Shown here: positions 1 to 9,585 of the stretch, in pieces
Position numbering within the stretch: the stretch's first letter is position 1
How the letters are laid out: the number at the start of each line of letters is the position of its first letter
NCBI GenBank assembly: GCA_965261315.1
Contig: CBDHDM010000030.1
Location: forward strand, 1-64,000
Reading direction: 5' to 3'
Source of the DNA: Endozoicomonas sp965261315
Lineage (GTDB): Bacteria > Pseudomonadota > Gammaproteobacteria > Pseudomonadales > Endozoicomonadaceae
DNA: 64,000 nt
Translations under genes and position numbers: made by a program
Notes under the pieces: generated by a model
Told to the model about the DNA's origin: nothing
The model's database searches: none
Seen by the model: only the letters and a program-made list of their open reading frames with translations

Positions 1-70
1 CTGCCAAAATGGAATTACACTGCCGTACCAGACGAAAAATGAAATGTCGGTTTTATTTCGGGACAATTCC
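1..70. other. unassigned sequence abutting a truncated IS4 copy
   Basis: These bases are not part of the IS4-family element beside them: similarity to the complete copy at 10225-11713 stops at about base 71. No credible gene starts here. The segment may be the end of another inserted element, but its identity cannot be settled from 70 bases at the window edge. Confidence 0.4.
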
Positions 71-943
71 TAACAGCCCGGATAATGAGTTCTTCAGGCA
101 TCTGATCATATAATTCCTGACTCATCCATTCAGGGCGTACAGGTCGCTGTAGCTTGAATAATCCATCTTTGCTGTTCAGCTTCTTGTAGCACTTTCTGAA
201 ATCCAGCTTTCGGGAGCCGTTTTTCTCGAAAACCACATCCGCCTTCACCTGGAGCAAAAGAGCCAACAGAAAGTAATTTTCAAAATTCGCATCACCAAGA
301 AGAATATCGCCGTCGTTCAAATGGCTTAATAATTTCCTGAGCAAGGCCTGCTCACCCGTTTCTTTGCCTTCATAGGGCGCCACTTCAAAATCCAGTAATG
401 CACCGCTACCAAGACTCATCAAAACAAGGATTCTTAGTATGGGAAATCCGCACCCTTTTTTTGGGATTTCAGCTGAGGATAAACCTTTTGGTTTTCAGCT
501 GTATCTGGCATCAGAAGGGTTGATCCATCAGTGAGCAGAACACGCCGCTGGTGCCATAGCCAGGAGTCTGGGCTGGCTTTATCAAGTTTAACGCCTGATT
601 GACACATCAATGCCTTAATGGATGACTCCGTTAATCGCTTGCGAGCCTTACAGTAGGCACTGGTATGAGTATTGGATGGTTTTCTATCCATGGCAGCCTG
701 ATCCCTGGCTTCATCAATCAAGGCATGCCGACATGACTTGGTATCACTGGCGACTTGTCGCATGAAGAGCGTTAACGTCTTGACTGGAGGGAAATCACGA
801 CTTCTGGAGTTTGGGTAATGGGCCTGGAACGCACTGAGATCATCTGAAGAAAGGACAGAAGACAGGTCATCATTGTCTATTTGTGCAAATTGCTGAAGAC
901 AGTCATCAGCGAGTGAAAGGAACTCTGGACTACACTTGGTCAT
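71..943 (-). pseudogene. IS4-family transposase, truncated copy
   Basis: The coding sequence starts at 943 and runs leftward in two overlapping frames, 434-943 and the frame ending in the first bases of the window. It matches the complete transposase at 10323-11692 almost residue for residue, with a few substitutions. Like that copy it contains a run of seven A on the coding strand (456-462), where a -1 shift would join the frames. It is cut about 250 codons in, after the motif ELIIRAV, and so lacks the C-terminal part with the conserved Glu of the DDE catalytic centre. It should be inactive. Confidence 0.85.
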
Positions 944-1041
944 GGCTTGCTCGGAGGTTGGAATATCACGACTTTTTATAGTCGCTCTCTTTCGGGCAAG
1001 CCCTGATTTTATTGACCTTTAGCCTTAAGTCAGTGCCATTG
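71..1041 (-). mobile_element. IS4-family element, copy 1, 3' truncated
   Basis: This is the promoter-proximal two thirds of the element that is complete at 10225-11713. Its outer end at 1041 carries the same terminal sequence (CAATGGCACTGACTTAAGG read inward on the minus strand). Similarity is lost at base 71, in the middle of the transposase, so the element lacks its second terminal repeat and no target duplication can be checked. A third, complementary 3' fragment lies at 63422-63905. Confidence 0.85.
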
Positions 1042-1386
1042 GGGTCAGCATTGGTTCGTCGATAGGGTGAGACAACGCCAACCCGACCGGGATCATAGAC
1101 CAGGGCAAAGGTACAGGATGGATTTCTCAGGAACCTGTGAGGTCCAGTGCTGACCTGTGTGCAGTTGCCATTGGTTCTATGGCTGAAACGAACCCGGTCG
1201 TCTGGAGGTGCTTCAGACCAGACGAAGCGAATATGAAGCAACACTCAGGAATCCGGAAGCGAATCCATAAGTGACCGGACGGTAGGTACTGGAAGTCTTA
1301 GTGTCCCATAGTACTGATGACAACGGGGAACTCTGCTCAGGAGGACCCGGACGAGGAAAGGGGACATCGTAGTTATTGACCCGTTT
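1042..1386. other. gene-free stretch, possible group II intron 5' RNA
   Basis: No convincing protein is encoded between the IS4 end and the reverse transcriptase. The right-hand part (about 1225-1386) runs directly into the intron-encoded protein and is rich in GGAA/GGGGAA-type purine runs, as the structured RNA upstream of group II maturases often is. I could not fold domains I-IV or place the intron 5' boundary, so this is inference from position only. Confidence 0.3.
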
Positions 1387-2568
1387 GTGGGAAACACAAG
1401 AGGTGCACAGAAACCTGTGTTTGTGTCAACGAAACAGAAACGGATAGCCACACTGGCCAGAAACAACCCGGCCATGGCTTTCACTTCTCTCAATCATCAC
1501 ATGGATTACCAGTGGCTTTATCAGGCATACCAACTGACCCGTAGAGATGGTGCTACAGGAGTGGATGGTCAGACAGCTGAGATGTATGAACGGCAGCTGG
1601 AGTCTAATCTCCGGAATTTGCTGGATCGCATCAAATCCGGAAGCTACCGCGCTCCCGCTGTAAAGCGAAGCTACATCGACAAAGGGAAGGGGCAGAAGCG
1701 GCCTTTAGGCATTCCTACCTTCGAGGATAAAATTGTCCAACGAGCAGTAGTTATGTTGCTGGAACCCATCTATGAACAGGACTTTTACCACTGCTCATTT
1801 GGTTTTCCGGAAGCAGAGGTCGGCACATGAAGCCCTGCGGAGCCTGCGAGAAAATATCATGAGAGATGGTGCCTACTGGGTGCTGGATGTGGATATACAA
1901 AAGTATTTCGATACGATTGACCACGGACAGTTGAGACAGTTTCTTGCCAGACGGGTGACTGATGGCGTAGTAAGAAAACTGATCGATAAGTGGCTAAAGG
2001 CCGGTATCCTTGAGTCAGGTGAGATTGTTTACCCGACGCGGGGAACGCCACAAGGCGGAGTAATTTCACCCTTGTTAGCCAATATTTACCTTCACTATGT
2101 TCTGGATGACTGGTTTGCTAAGACAGTACAACCAAGAATGCGGGGAAGATGCAGTCTGACGAGGTTTGCCGATGACTTTGTCATGGTGTTTGTGACCCCT
2201 GAAGATTGCTGCAGAGTGGAAGCGGTGCTGCCCAAGCGATTTGAACGCTTTGGGCTGAGCCTGCATCCGGAAAAAACACAGAGAGTTGATTTTCGGCCAT
2301 ACAGGCGAAAGGAAAACAAGCGCTGTGGTCTTTCGGTTAGCTTTGATTTCCTCGGATTTACTCATTTCTGGGGAACATCCCGGAAAGGAAATACTGTTGT
2401 TTACCAGAAAACAGCAAAAGGGCGGATTGCCAGAACCCTGAAAGCATTCAATGACTATTGTCGAAAACATCGGCATAAACCGTTGAGTGAACAGTATGTG
2501 GCCTTGAACCGGAAACTCCGGGGGCACTATGCATACTTCGGGATAACAGGTAACGCCAAATCGTTAGA
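1387..2568 (+). pseudogene. ltrA: group II intron reverse transcriptase/maturase, frameshifted and truncated
   Basis: Two overlapping frames together encode a group II intron protein. The first (1387-1830) carries the N-terminal RT0-RT2 blocks, with GATGVDGQT and KRPLGIPTFEDKIVQ. The second (about 1805-2568) carries the palm and thumb with GTPQGGVISPLL, the catalytic RFADDFV box and part of the maturase X domain (GHYAYFGITGNAKSLD). The frames meet at a T4 run (1803-1806), where three T would restore a phenylalanine-arginine reading and a continuous protein, so one inserted base broke it. The 3' end, including any DNA-binding or endonuclease region, is replaced by the ISNCY/IS1182-like element at 2569. 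Confidence 0.85.
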
Positions 2569-4273
2569 TAGTTCTCGTCCAAAAACCCAACCAATTGAAA
2601 ACTGGAGATTTTATCCTGAAAAATTAAGTGGAGCCCTACTGCCATTTGGCGACTAAACTTCCCAAGGCCAATAAACATCAGGGAAAGCCAAACAGAGAGG
2701 GCTCCAAATGCGTAAAAAAACGCAACCCGCAGTGTAGTATGGAACTTCATTACGTACCTCATGAAATCTGCTCTCAGCTTTCCGGCATCTCTCAATGGCT
2801 TGATACCCATCCACAGTTCAATGACTGGATTTATGAGGACTTAAGTTCTGGTGATAAACAGAACACTGGCCGAAACGGACTATCAGCAGAATCCGTTCTT
2901 CGTGCGGCACTCCTGAAAAAGTATTTGGATTGTGATTATGACTACTTGTCGTTTGTTTTGATGGACTCCATGCTCTTTCGAGACTTCTGTCGTCTCGAAC
3001 CAAACCAGCGGCCAAGTCGCTCCAGTCTGCATGGGCTCATCAGCCTCCTCACTGCATCTACATGGGAACGGATTAACAACTGTCAGCTTATGACCGCTAA
3101 AGATCAGGGTATTGAGAAGGGGCGCACTGTGGCCATTGACAGCACAGTCACCGAATCGGATATCAAACCACCTTGCGACAGTGATCTTTTAGCCAGTTCT
3201 GTTAAAGAAATTTGTCGGCTGCTTAAACGGGGACAAACACTGACAGCGACACCGCTTTATGAATATACCCATCACAACCGGGCCGTAAAAGATGCGGCCA
3301 GAAAATGCATATACGCTCGTAAAGAAGAGCGGGATCAGCATTATAAAAAACTGCTGCAGTTGACCCGAAAATCCCGGAAGGTGCTTATCGAAGCCACTTT
3401 CAAGATTGCGAACGCCCGTCAGCAGGGGCAGTGTCTCTTGGCAGATGATGCCGAAAAGTGGCAGGCTGATGTGGATCACCTGTTACCCTTGGTGGATGCA
3501 ATAGTCTCTCAGACAGAGCGAAGGGTCTTGAAGGGTGAAAAGGTGCCAGCCCAAGAGAAAGTGGTTAGCCTGTATGAACCCCATACGGATATCATCGTAA
3601 AAGACAGGCGGCAAGTGCAGTACGGCCATAAACTGAACCTGGTTCAGGGAAAAAGTCGATTGATCCTGGATCTGGTTATCGAGGAAGGTAATCCAGCGGA
3701 TTCTGACCGATTCCTTCCGATGATGGAAAGACAAAAAGAACTTTATGGGCGTGTACCCCGCCAGACAAGCAGTGACGGCGGATACGCGTGTCGCGAAAAT
3801 TTGGAAAAAGCCAAAGCCATGGGAATCAGCGATGTGGCTTTTAATAAAAAGCGTGGACTTGAAGTCGAAGAGATGACTAAAAGTCAGTATGTGTATAAAA
3901 CACTCTTTCGCTTCCGGGCAGGTATTGAAGCAGGAATTTCGTGGCTAAAAAGATGTTTTGGACTATCACGCTGCCACTGCAAGGGCTCTGAACGCTTTGA
4001 TTCTCATTGCTGGTTATCGGTTGTCTGTTACAACCTGGTGATTCTGGCCAGGCACCCGGCGCCATCCTGACAGCCACCTCCGCGCCAAATGAAAGCATCT
4101 TCTCAGCATAGTGGAAGAGTGTTTGCTGCCTGATTTTTGAGTTTTCCTAAAATATTTGTCCCACATTAGAGAGAAAAGGGGAGGATTCTCTTGGCACTCT
4201 GGAATTTCAGGAGTTATTAGAGCGTACGTACAGTCAAATTATGATTGCCCGATGCGTTTTTGGACGAGAACTA
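2569..4273 (+). mobile_element. ISNCY/IS1182-like element, copy 1
   Basis: The element is bounded by inverted repeats: TAGTTCTCGTCCAAAAAC at the left and its reverse complement ending at 4273. Between them lies one transposase gene followed by about 200 bases without a gene. It inserted into the group II intron protein gene. The dinucleotide TA is common to both edges, so the exact end may lie two bases further in. No longer target duplication is evident. Confidence 0.75.
2739..4070 (+). CDS. transposase, DDE type, ISNCY/IS1182-like
   Basis: The protein has an N-terminal DUF772-like helical region (HPQFNDWIYEDL, then GRNGLSAESVLRAALLKKYL), a middle block with the first acidic catalytic residue (TVAIDSTVTESDIKPP), and a C-terminal DDE block with SSDGGYACRENL and the IS5-like FRFRAGIEAGISWLKR signature holding the catalytic Glu. 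The native start is probably ATG at 2708, as in the related copy, which has six A after ATGCGT. This copy has seven A (2714-2720), so translation from 2708 stops early and the intact frame begins at ATG 2739. The protein may therefore lack about ten N-terminal residues and may or may not work. Confidence 0.8.
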   Translation: MELHYVPHEICSQLSGISQWLDTHPQFNDWIYEDLSSGDKQNTGRNGLSAESVLRAALLKKYLDCDYDYLSFVLMDSMLFRDFCRLEPNQRPSRSSLHGLISLLTASTWERINNCQLMTAKDQGIEKGRTVAIDSTVTESDIKPPCDSDLLASSVKEICRLLKRGQTLTATPLYEYTHHNRAVKDAARKCIYARKEERDQHYKKLLQLTRKSRKVLIEATFKIANARQQGQCLLADDAEKWQADVDHLLPLVDAIVSQTERRVLKGEKVPAQEKVVSLYEPHTDIIVKDRRQVQYGHKLNLVQGKSRLILDLVIEEGNPADSDRFLPMMERQKELYGRVPRQTSSDGGYACRENLEKAKAMGISDVAFNKKRGLEVEEMTKSQYVYKTLFRFRAGIEAGISWLKRCFGLSRCHCKGSERFDSHCWLSVVCYNLVILARHPAPS

Positions 4274-4339
4274 GATTAGTTTCACATATGCCTGTGCATT
4301 AATGGGCTTATCGTTGTGGAGCTTGTATATATTGCCAAT

Positions 4340-5168
4340 ATGAGCCCGTATTCAACTGAGGCCTGATTTTATCCTGCAAAAATTAAGTAAGGAGCCCTAC
4401 TGCCATTGCTGTGCGACATAAACTTCCCAAGTCGCCAATAAACATCAGGACAAAGCTCAAACAGACGAGGGCAGAAGCAAATGCGTAAAAAACGCAATGT
4501 CCCGCAGTGTCAGGGTCTTGTTGTATGGACCACTTCAGTTTACGTACCTCCTTTTGCAAATCTGCTACTCAGCCCTTTCTCGGCATCTCTCAACTGGCTT
4601 GATACCCATCCACAGGGGGTGGTAGCTTGGGTTTTCAGCATGACTGGATTTATGAGCTGACGTCGTTTAATGGTTCTGGTCGGATACCTTCGTTAACAGA
4701 AGCCACTGACGGCCGAAACGGACTATCAGGCAGATTATTTCCGTTAACCATTCGTACAGGGCGGCAGCCTGGTATTCCCTGAAAAAGTGATTTGGATTGT
4801 CGAAGTCGGTTGTTATTTGTACTATGGCTTGTTCGTTCATGGTTTTGATGGAGGGGGGGAAAGGACTCCATGCTAAGGATTTCGAGACTATCTGTTTTGT
4901 CTCGAACCAAACCAGCGGCCAAGTCGCTCCAGTCTGCATGGGCTCATCAGCCTCCTCACTGCATCTACATGGGAACGGATTAACAACTGTCAGCTTATGA
5001 CCGCTAAAGATCAGGGTATTGAGAAGGGGCGCACTGTGGCCATTGACAGCACAGTCACCGAATCGGATATCAAACCACCTTGCGACAGTGATCTTTTAGC
5101 CAGTTCTGTTAAAGAAATTTGTCGGCTGCTTAAACGGGGACAAACACTGACAGCGACACCGCTTTATG
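4340..5168 (+). pseudogene. second ISNCY/IS1182-like transposase copy, interleaved and truncated
   Basis: From about 4360 to 4900 this stretch follows the element at 2610-3000 in order but is interrupted every 5-40 bases by extra bases, from single nucleotides to blocks of about 20. From 4900 to 5168 it is suddenly almost identical to the first copy (TAKDQGIEKGRTVAIDS, LLKRGQTLTATPLY). It ends at base 5168, where the IS66 element begins. No open frame spans the interleaved part. The pattern is unlike ordinary decay and may be an assembly or consensus artefact. Confidence 0.7.
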
Positions 5169-5249
5169 GTAAGCGCCAAAATAACCCACGTTCTACCCGG
5201 CTAAACGCTGATAAGGAATCATAAGGTCTCTGATTACACGGAGGCTCCG

Positions 5250-5582
5250 ATGGACAATCCAAAAACTACCCGGGAACAATGGCAGCAACGAGTCGAAGCC
5301 TGGCATGACTCCGGGTTGAGCCAAAATGCCTGGAGTCGACAGAACGGCGTTAAGCCATCACAACTTGGATACTGGAAAAAGAAGTTGCGGACTGGGAAAG
5401 CTCCTGCTTTATCATCAAAAACTGTTTCTGCCTTTGTGCCCGTTTCCCTGACGCAGAACCAGAGTCAAACTTGCGAAGAATCATCCCCTTTAACGGTATC
5501 ATTGCCCAGTGGGCTCAGTGTTTCCGGGATTAATCATCAAAACCTCGCTCTGGCTGGTGAGTTGATTGGATTGCTGCGATGA
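5250..5582 (+). CDS. tnpA: IS66 accessory protein TnpA
   Basis: A 110-residue protein with the N-terminal helix-turn-helix pattern of IS66 TnpA (WQQRVEAWHDSGLSQNAWSRQNGVKPSQLGYWKKKL, about residues 9-45) followed by a low-complexity linker. TnpA is an accessory protein needed for efficient IS66 transposition and probably binds DNA. Its stop overlaps the ATG of tnpB (ATGA), which indicates translational coupling. Confidence 0.85.
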   Translation: MDNPKTTREQWQQRVEAWHDSGLSQNAWSRQNGVKPSQLGYWKKKLRTGKAPALSSKTVSAFVPVSLTQNQSQTCEESSPLTVSLPSGLSVSGINHQNLALAGELIGLLR

Positions 5583-5947
5583 ATCAACCTGTAATGCGCC
5601 CGTCGTCCAGCTTGCCTGAGGTCTACCTTTATCGGGATCCCATCGATTTTCGAAAGTCCTTCAAGGGGCTGGCGGTACTGATCGAGCAGGAACTTGGGCA
5701 TAACCCTTTTGATGGTCACCTCTATGCCTTCACCAACCGTCATCGCAATAAAATCAAGTGCTTGTTCTGGGAAGATAATGGTTTTGTGCTTTATTACAAG
5801 AGCTTGGCAGAGGATAAGTTCCACTGGCCAAAGCCCGATGACGAACTGTTAGCCTTAACAGGCCAACAGCTCAATTGGCTGCTTGATGGCTATAATCTCA
5901 GTGCGATGAAACCCCATAAAAAAAGACATTACGAAAGCTGTTTTTAG
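5579..5947 (+). CDS. tnpB: IS66 accessory protein TnpB
   Basis: A 122-residue protein with the family hallmark near the N terminus (VYLYRDPIDFRKSFKGLAVL) and the conserved core KCLFWEDNGFVLYYKSLAEDKFHWP. Length and order (tnpA, tnpB, tnpC) are normal for IS66. It overlaps tnpA by four bases. The biochemical role of TnpB in this family is not well defined; it is required along with TnpA and TnpC. Confidence 0.9.
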   Translation: MNQPVMRPSSSLPEVYLYRDPIDFRKSFKGLAVLIEQELGHNPFDGHLYAFTNRHRNKIKCLFWEDNGFVLYYKSLAEDKFHWPKPDDELLALTGQQLNWLLDGYNLSAMKPHKKRHYESCF

Positions 5948-5983
5948 TCTTAAAACTCAGCCGCTTATGGTAAAATATCGGCT

Positions 5984-7666
5984 ATGAAATCACCCATTGA
6001 CACCCTCATTTATCAGCCAAAATCCGCCCTGAGTTTACTGGCAGGAAGCGCTGAAACAGCTTTGGATCTGGAGGCCTTACTTGAGGCCATCCAGGCCATG
6101 GACGGTGTCATTCTCGAAAAAGACAATGTCATTCTTGAGAAAGACGACATTATCCAGAAAAAGTCTTTTGTCATCGAAGAGCAGAAAAAACGCATCGCTA
6201 TTCTGGAAGAATACCTGCGTTTGGAACGTGCCCGCCTTTACGGTCGAAGCTCTGAAAAGTTCAGTGGTCAGGGTGAAATCTTCAATGAAGCAGAATTAAC
6301 GGACTGTGCCGTTGATCCGGATGAAGATGCTCAGGAAGAAACAGAGGAAAGTCCAAAGCCCCCAAAGAAACGCAAGGGGCGTCAACCTCTGTCGCCGTCA
6401 CTGCCGAGAGTCCAGGAACGTATTGAACTGACCGAAGAAGAAAAGCAGGGTGCCATTGAGACCTTCTTCACCAAAGTCCGGGAAGAACTGGATATTATTC
6501 CTGCCAGGGTTCAGGTCAAGGAGATTATGCAGGAAAAAGCCGTATTCATTGTGAAGGATGAACAGGGCGGAGAATCTCACGAAAAACGCGTCATTAAAGC
6601 CGCTGAACTCCCAAAGCACCCCATTCCAAAATCGGCGGTCACCGTCAACATGCTGGCCTGGATCATCGGTGCCAAATATTGCGATGCCCTGCCACTGTAT
6701 CGGCAGGAAAAGATACTGGCTCGTTATGGTGGCTCCATCACCCGGACGACGATGGCCAACTGGATGATCCGGTTATCCCTGCAGCTGCAGCCACTGATCA
6801 ACCTGATGGAAGACCATCAGCGCACAGGGCATATCATGAATGCCGATGAGACCCGGGTTCAGGTGCTCAAGGAACTCAGTAAATCACTCCACTCTGATAA
6901 ATATATGTGGGTGACACGGGGTGGTCCACCGGGGCAACCGGCGGTGCTGTTCCATTACGATCCTTCCAGAGGCAAGGAGGTTCCCCTGCGCCTGTTCGAA
7001 GGGTTTAGCGGTTACCTGCAAACTGACGGTTATGCCAGTTACAGCGCCGTGTGCAAAAAAGAAGGCATTATCCAGGTTGGCTGCTTTGATCATGTACGCC
7101 GTAAATTCACCGATGCCAAAAAAGGCGAAGCCAAACCGGGCAAGAAGGTGAAGAACAGCAAGGTCAGCAAAGCCGATGTTGCGTTGGGTAAAATCCGCAA
7201 GCTGTATGCCATTGAAGAGGCCATCAAAGGCCTGACTGCTCCGGAAAAGAAGACTCGGCGACAACAGGAGAGCAAGCCCCTGCTGGATGACCTGCACCAG
7301 TGGTTACAGAAAAACATCACCCGGCTGGTACCTGACAGCCTGACCCATAAAGCAATGAGCTATGCCCTGAACCAATGGCCGAAACTGGTCGTGTACTGTG
7401 AAGATGGGGATATCAATATCAGTAATGCAGCGGCGGAAAATGCTATCCGCCCCTTCACTCTTGGTCGCAAGAACTGGCTCTTTGCAGACACACCCAAGGG
7501 TGCCAAAGCCAGTGCCATCTATTACAGCCTGATTGAAAGCGCAAAAGGCAATGGGCTGGAGCCTTTCCAATACCTGAGCCACATTTTAAAAGAACTGCCT
7601 TACGCTGACACGATTGAGAAACTGGAACAGCTTCTGCCCTGGGCAGTGAAGGCGGCTCAAGAATAA
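5984..7666 (+). CDS. tnpC: IS66 transposase TnpC
   Basis: A 560-residue transposase with the full IS66 domain order. It has an N-terminal coiled coil (about 30-85, with repeats of ILEKDNV/ILEKDDI), a zinc-finger-like linker region, a helix-turn-helix block (AKYCDALPLYRQEKILARYG), and the DDE core starting at MNADETRVQV. The core continues through LQTDGYASYSAVC and CFDHVRRKFTDA to the Glu-bearing block SNAAAENAIRPFTLGRKNWLFA. The C-terminal IS66 tail (ESAKGNGLEPFQYLSHIL) is also present. No break is visible, so the element may be active. Confidence 0.9.
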   Translation: MKSPIDTLIYQPKSALSLLAGSAETALDLEALLEAIQAMDGVILEKDNVILEKDDIIQKKSFVIEEQKKRIAILEEYLRLERARLYGRSSEKFSGQGEIFNEAELTDCAVDPDEDAQEETEESPKPPKKRKGRQPLSPSLPRVQERIELTEEEKQGAIETFFTKVREELDIIPARVQVKEIMQEKAVFIVKDEQGGESHEKRVIKAAELPKHPIPKSAVTVNMLAWIIGAKYCDALPLYRQEKILARYGGSITRTTMANWMIRLSLQLQPLINLMEDHQRTGHIMNADETRVQVLKELSKSLHSDKYMWVTRGGPPGQPAVLFHYDPSRGKEVPLRLFEGFSGYLQTDGYASYSAVCKKEGIIQVGCFDHVRRKFTDAKKGEAKPGKKVKNSKVSKADVALGKIRKLYAIEEAIKGLTAPEKKTRRQQESKPLLDDLHQWLQKNITRLVPDSLTHKAMSYALNQWPKLVVYCEDGDINISNAAAENAIRPFTLGRKNWLFADTPKGAKASAIYYSLIESAKGNGLEPFQYLSHILKELPYADTIEKLEQLLPWAVKAAQE

Positions 7667-7960
7667 GCAGATCTGTTGGGATTGGCTATAACGCTGGTTA
7701 TATTGGCGCTTACAATCCGGCATTATCATAGTCGTCTACGGCAATAAACTTAATAGTAGACAGTTGTCTTTCGACTCCGTTACCCAGAATAAAGGAGTGG
7801 TTCAGTTGGTTCTTATCCAGTGTATAAGTGGCGCCAGAGCTTGCTTGTAGTTGTGCTTCTCCAATCAGTGACGTGGCGGCCTCAAGATTGAGCAGTCCCC
7901 GACCATAAACCGGGTCGGTGCCCTGTTCGCCAAGATCGGTGGCAGAAACCAGCAATCGGT

Positions 7961-9585
7961 CAGCAATTCCCGATGAATTCCGGATCCTTACTACCACGCA
8001 ACACGCAGAGGAAGCAATAAAAACTCACCCGCACAATTTATCGACTAAAATTGATCTTTACTAAATCATCGTCGTCGGATCAATTATGGGTACTGCCATA
8101 CAGAAAAAAGTCAGGCAATTCAGTGCTACTTATCTCATAAAAACAGTTTCTGAATGCTTTGAAAAAATAACTGATCACCGTCCCAATCAGTGCATCATTC
8201 CATTTGCCAATTTTCCTAAATCTGCTTTTGCCATGATGCATCAAAAGTGTGATTCGCTGTTAGCATTCGATGAGGAAAGGCTCGACGAAGTATGCTGCCA
8301 TAATCTCGAAAAACTTTACCATATTAAGGATGGTAGTGTTCCTTCTGACACAAGAATGAGAGAAGTTATTGACCCTGTAGATCCCGCCGAACTTAAGAAA
8401 CCTTTCAAAGAACTATTCAACATTGTTCAGCGTAATGGAGCCCTGAAAGGATTCGAATTCAAATGCGGAAAGCTAAAAGACCATTACCTCCTTCCTATTG
8501 ATGGCACTGGTCTTTTTTATTCAGGAACCTGTCGTTGTGATAACTGTTGCATCATGAATGAAGGCAAAAAGAATGAAGCCTATTATCACAATATTATGGG
8601 TGGGTGTATTGTCCATCAAAATCAGAAAACCGTGATTCCTTTAGCACCGGAAGCCATTTGCAAACAAGATGGTACGACAAAAAATGATTGTGAAAAAGCG
8701 GCTATCCGACGTTTTCTGGCACAGGTAAAACACGACCACCCGCAACTAAAACTGGTCATTCTTCTCGATGGCTTATACGCTGACAATCCCACCATTGCTC
8801 TGATCAAGAAGTATGGCTGGCACTATATTATCGTCGCAAAAGATGGCAATCATGTGTCGCTTATTGAGGCCATGAATGAGCTTTATGATCAGGGTGAAGT
8901 TAAGCACCACACCATCGTTGATAAAGAGAACAATACAACTCACAGATTCCGCTATGCAAATAATGTAACCCTGAATCTGCAGGATGATGCAGAGCAGGTC
9001 AATGTCCTGGATTATATTGAAATTGATAAAGCGGGTAATTCGCATGTCTGGTGTTGGATAACCGATATTGAATTGACTAAAAAGACAGTTGAATCCGTCA
9101 TGAGAGGAGGTCGTTGTAGATGGCATATTGAGAATCAAACGTTTAACACCCTGAAGAACCAAGGCTATCAACTTGAGCACAGCTATGGTCATGGCGAATA
9201 TCACCTGGCTACGAATTTCGCCTACCTTACATTCCTGGCTTTTCTTTTCGATCAGATTCAGGAGTTGGCTTGTCCACGATTTCAAAAAGCTTTAAATAAA
9301 CCAGCGAAGCCAACACGAAAACGATTATGGAAAAAAATAACCAGTTTTTTTCTTACCTTGATGATTGATAGTTGGGATGCTTTGTTCAAGGCAATTGCAC
9401 ACGGTTGCAAATCCCAGAAGCTGGCATTTGATACTTCCTAATGCGGTAGATAGCCAGGTATTCAGGGTTAGAGAAGATGAATTTTTCCAGCGCAAAGTCG
9501 CTATTGTTTTTCTTTTTTCCTGAGCATTTTGAGTACGCCTACGCATCTGATAAAGATGTTGTCGTGTAATCGTCGGGAGTGGCTG
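7961..9585 (+). mobile_element. DDE insertion sequence (IS4-like, family unassigned), copy A
   Basis: This copy and the one at 12561-14185 are 1625 bp each and almost identical. The ends form an imperfect inverted repeat: left CAGCAATTCCCGATGAATT, right (reverse complement) CAGCCACTCCCGACGATT. The nine bases GCAATCGGT lie on both sides (7952-7960 and 9586-9594), a perfect target duplication inside the subtilase gene. Only one gene is carried. Confidence 0.9.
8086..9441 (+). CDS. DDE transposase of copy A
   Basis: A 451-residue transposase. The first catalytic Asp is probably in YLLPIDGTGLFYS, the second in LVILLDGLYADNP, and the Glu in an IS4-like block (GGRCRWHIENQTFNTLKNQ) that resembles the R(3)E(6)K signature with one extra residue. 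A cysteine cluster follows the first Asp (SGTCRCDNCCIMNE), suggesting a metal-binding insertion. Compared with copy B the changes are very few: N/D in that cluster and A/E in NKPAKP near the C terminus. The frame is intact, and the element was recently active judging from the perfect target duplications. Confidence 0.85.
   Translation: MGTAIQKKVRQFSATYLIKTVSECFEKITDHRPNQCIIPFANFPKSAFAMMHQKCDSLLAFDEERLDEVCCHNLEKLYHIKDGSVPSDTRMREVIDPVDPAELKKPFKELFNIVQRNGALKGFEFKCGKLKDHYLLPIDGTGLFYSGTCRCDNCCIMNEGKKNEAYYHNIMGGCIVHQNQKTVIPLAPEAICKQDGTTKNDCEKAAIRRFLAQVKHDHPQLKLVILLDGLYADNPTIALIKKYGWHYIIVAKDGNHVSLIEAMNELYDQGEVKHHTIVDKENNTTHRFRYANNVTLNLQDDAEQVNVLDYIEIDKAGNSHVWCWITDIELTKKTVESVMRGGRCRWHIENQTFNTLKNQGYQLEHSYGHGEYHLATNFAYLTFLAFLFDQIQELACPRFQKALNKPAKPTRKRLWKKITSFFLTLMIDSWDALFKAIAHGCKSQKLAFDTS

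Larger units (their letters stand above)
5169..7713 (+). mobile_element. IS66-family element, complete
   Basis: The element has classic IS66 ends: GTAAGCGCCAAAATAACC at the left, and at the right the reverse complement of GTAAGCGCCAATATAACC. It carries the three-gene tnpA-tnpB-tnpC set in order. The eight bases outside the left end (gctttatg) belong to the ISNCY/IS1182-like transposase, and the eight outside the right end (aatccggc) to the subtilase gene. They do not match, so the expected 8-bp target duplication is missing and the two flanks come from different loci. Confidence 0.9.

Noticed and set aside
966..1244. 92-codon minus-strand frame beside the IS4 copy
   Set aside because: About a third of it is the IS4 end read in a chance frame and the rest shows no family features.
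8773..9285. 170-codon minus-strand frame inside the DDE transposase, repeated at 13373-13885
   Set aside because: It is the reverse complement of a well-supported transposase; repetition merely reflects the duplicated element.
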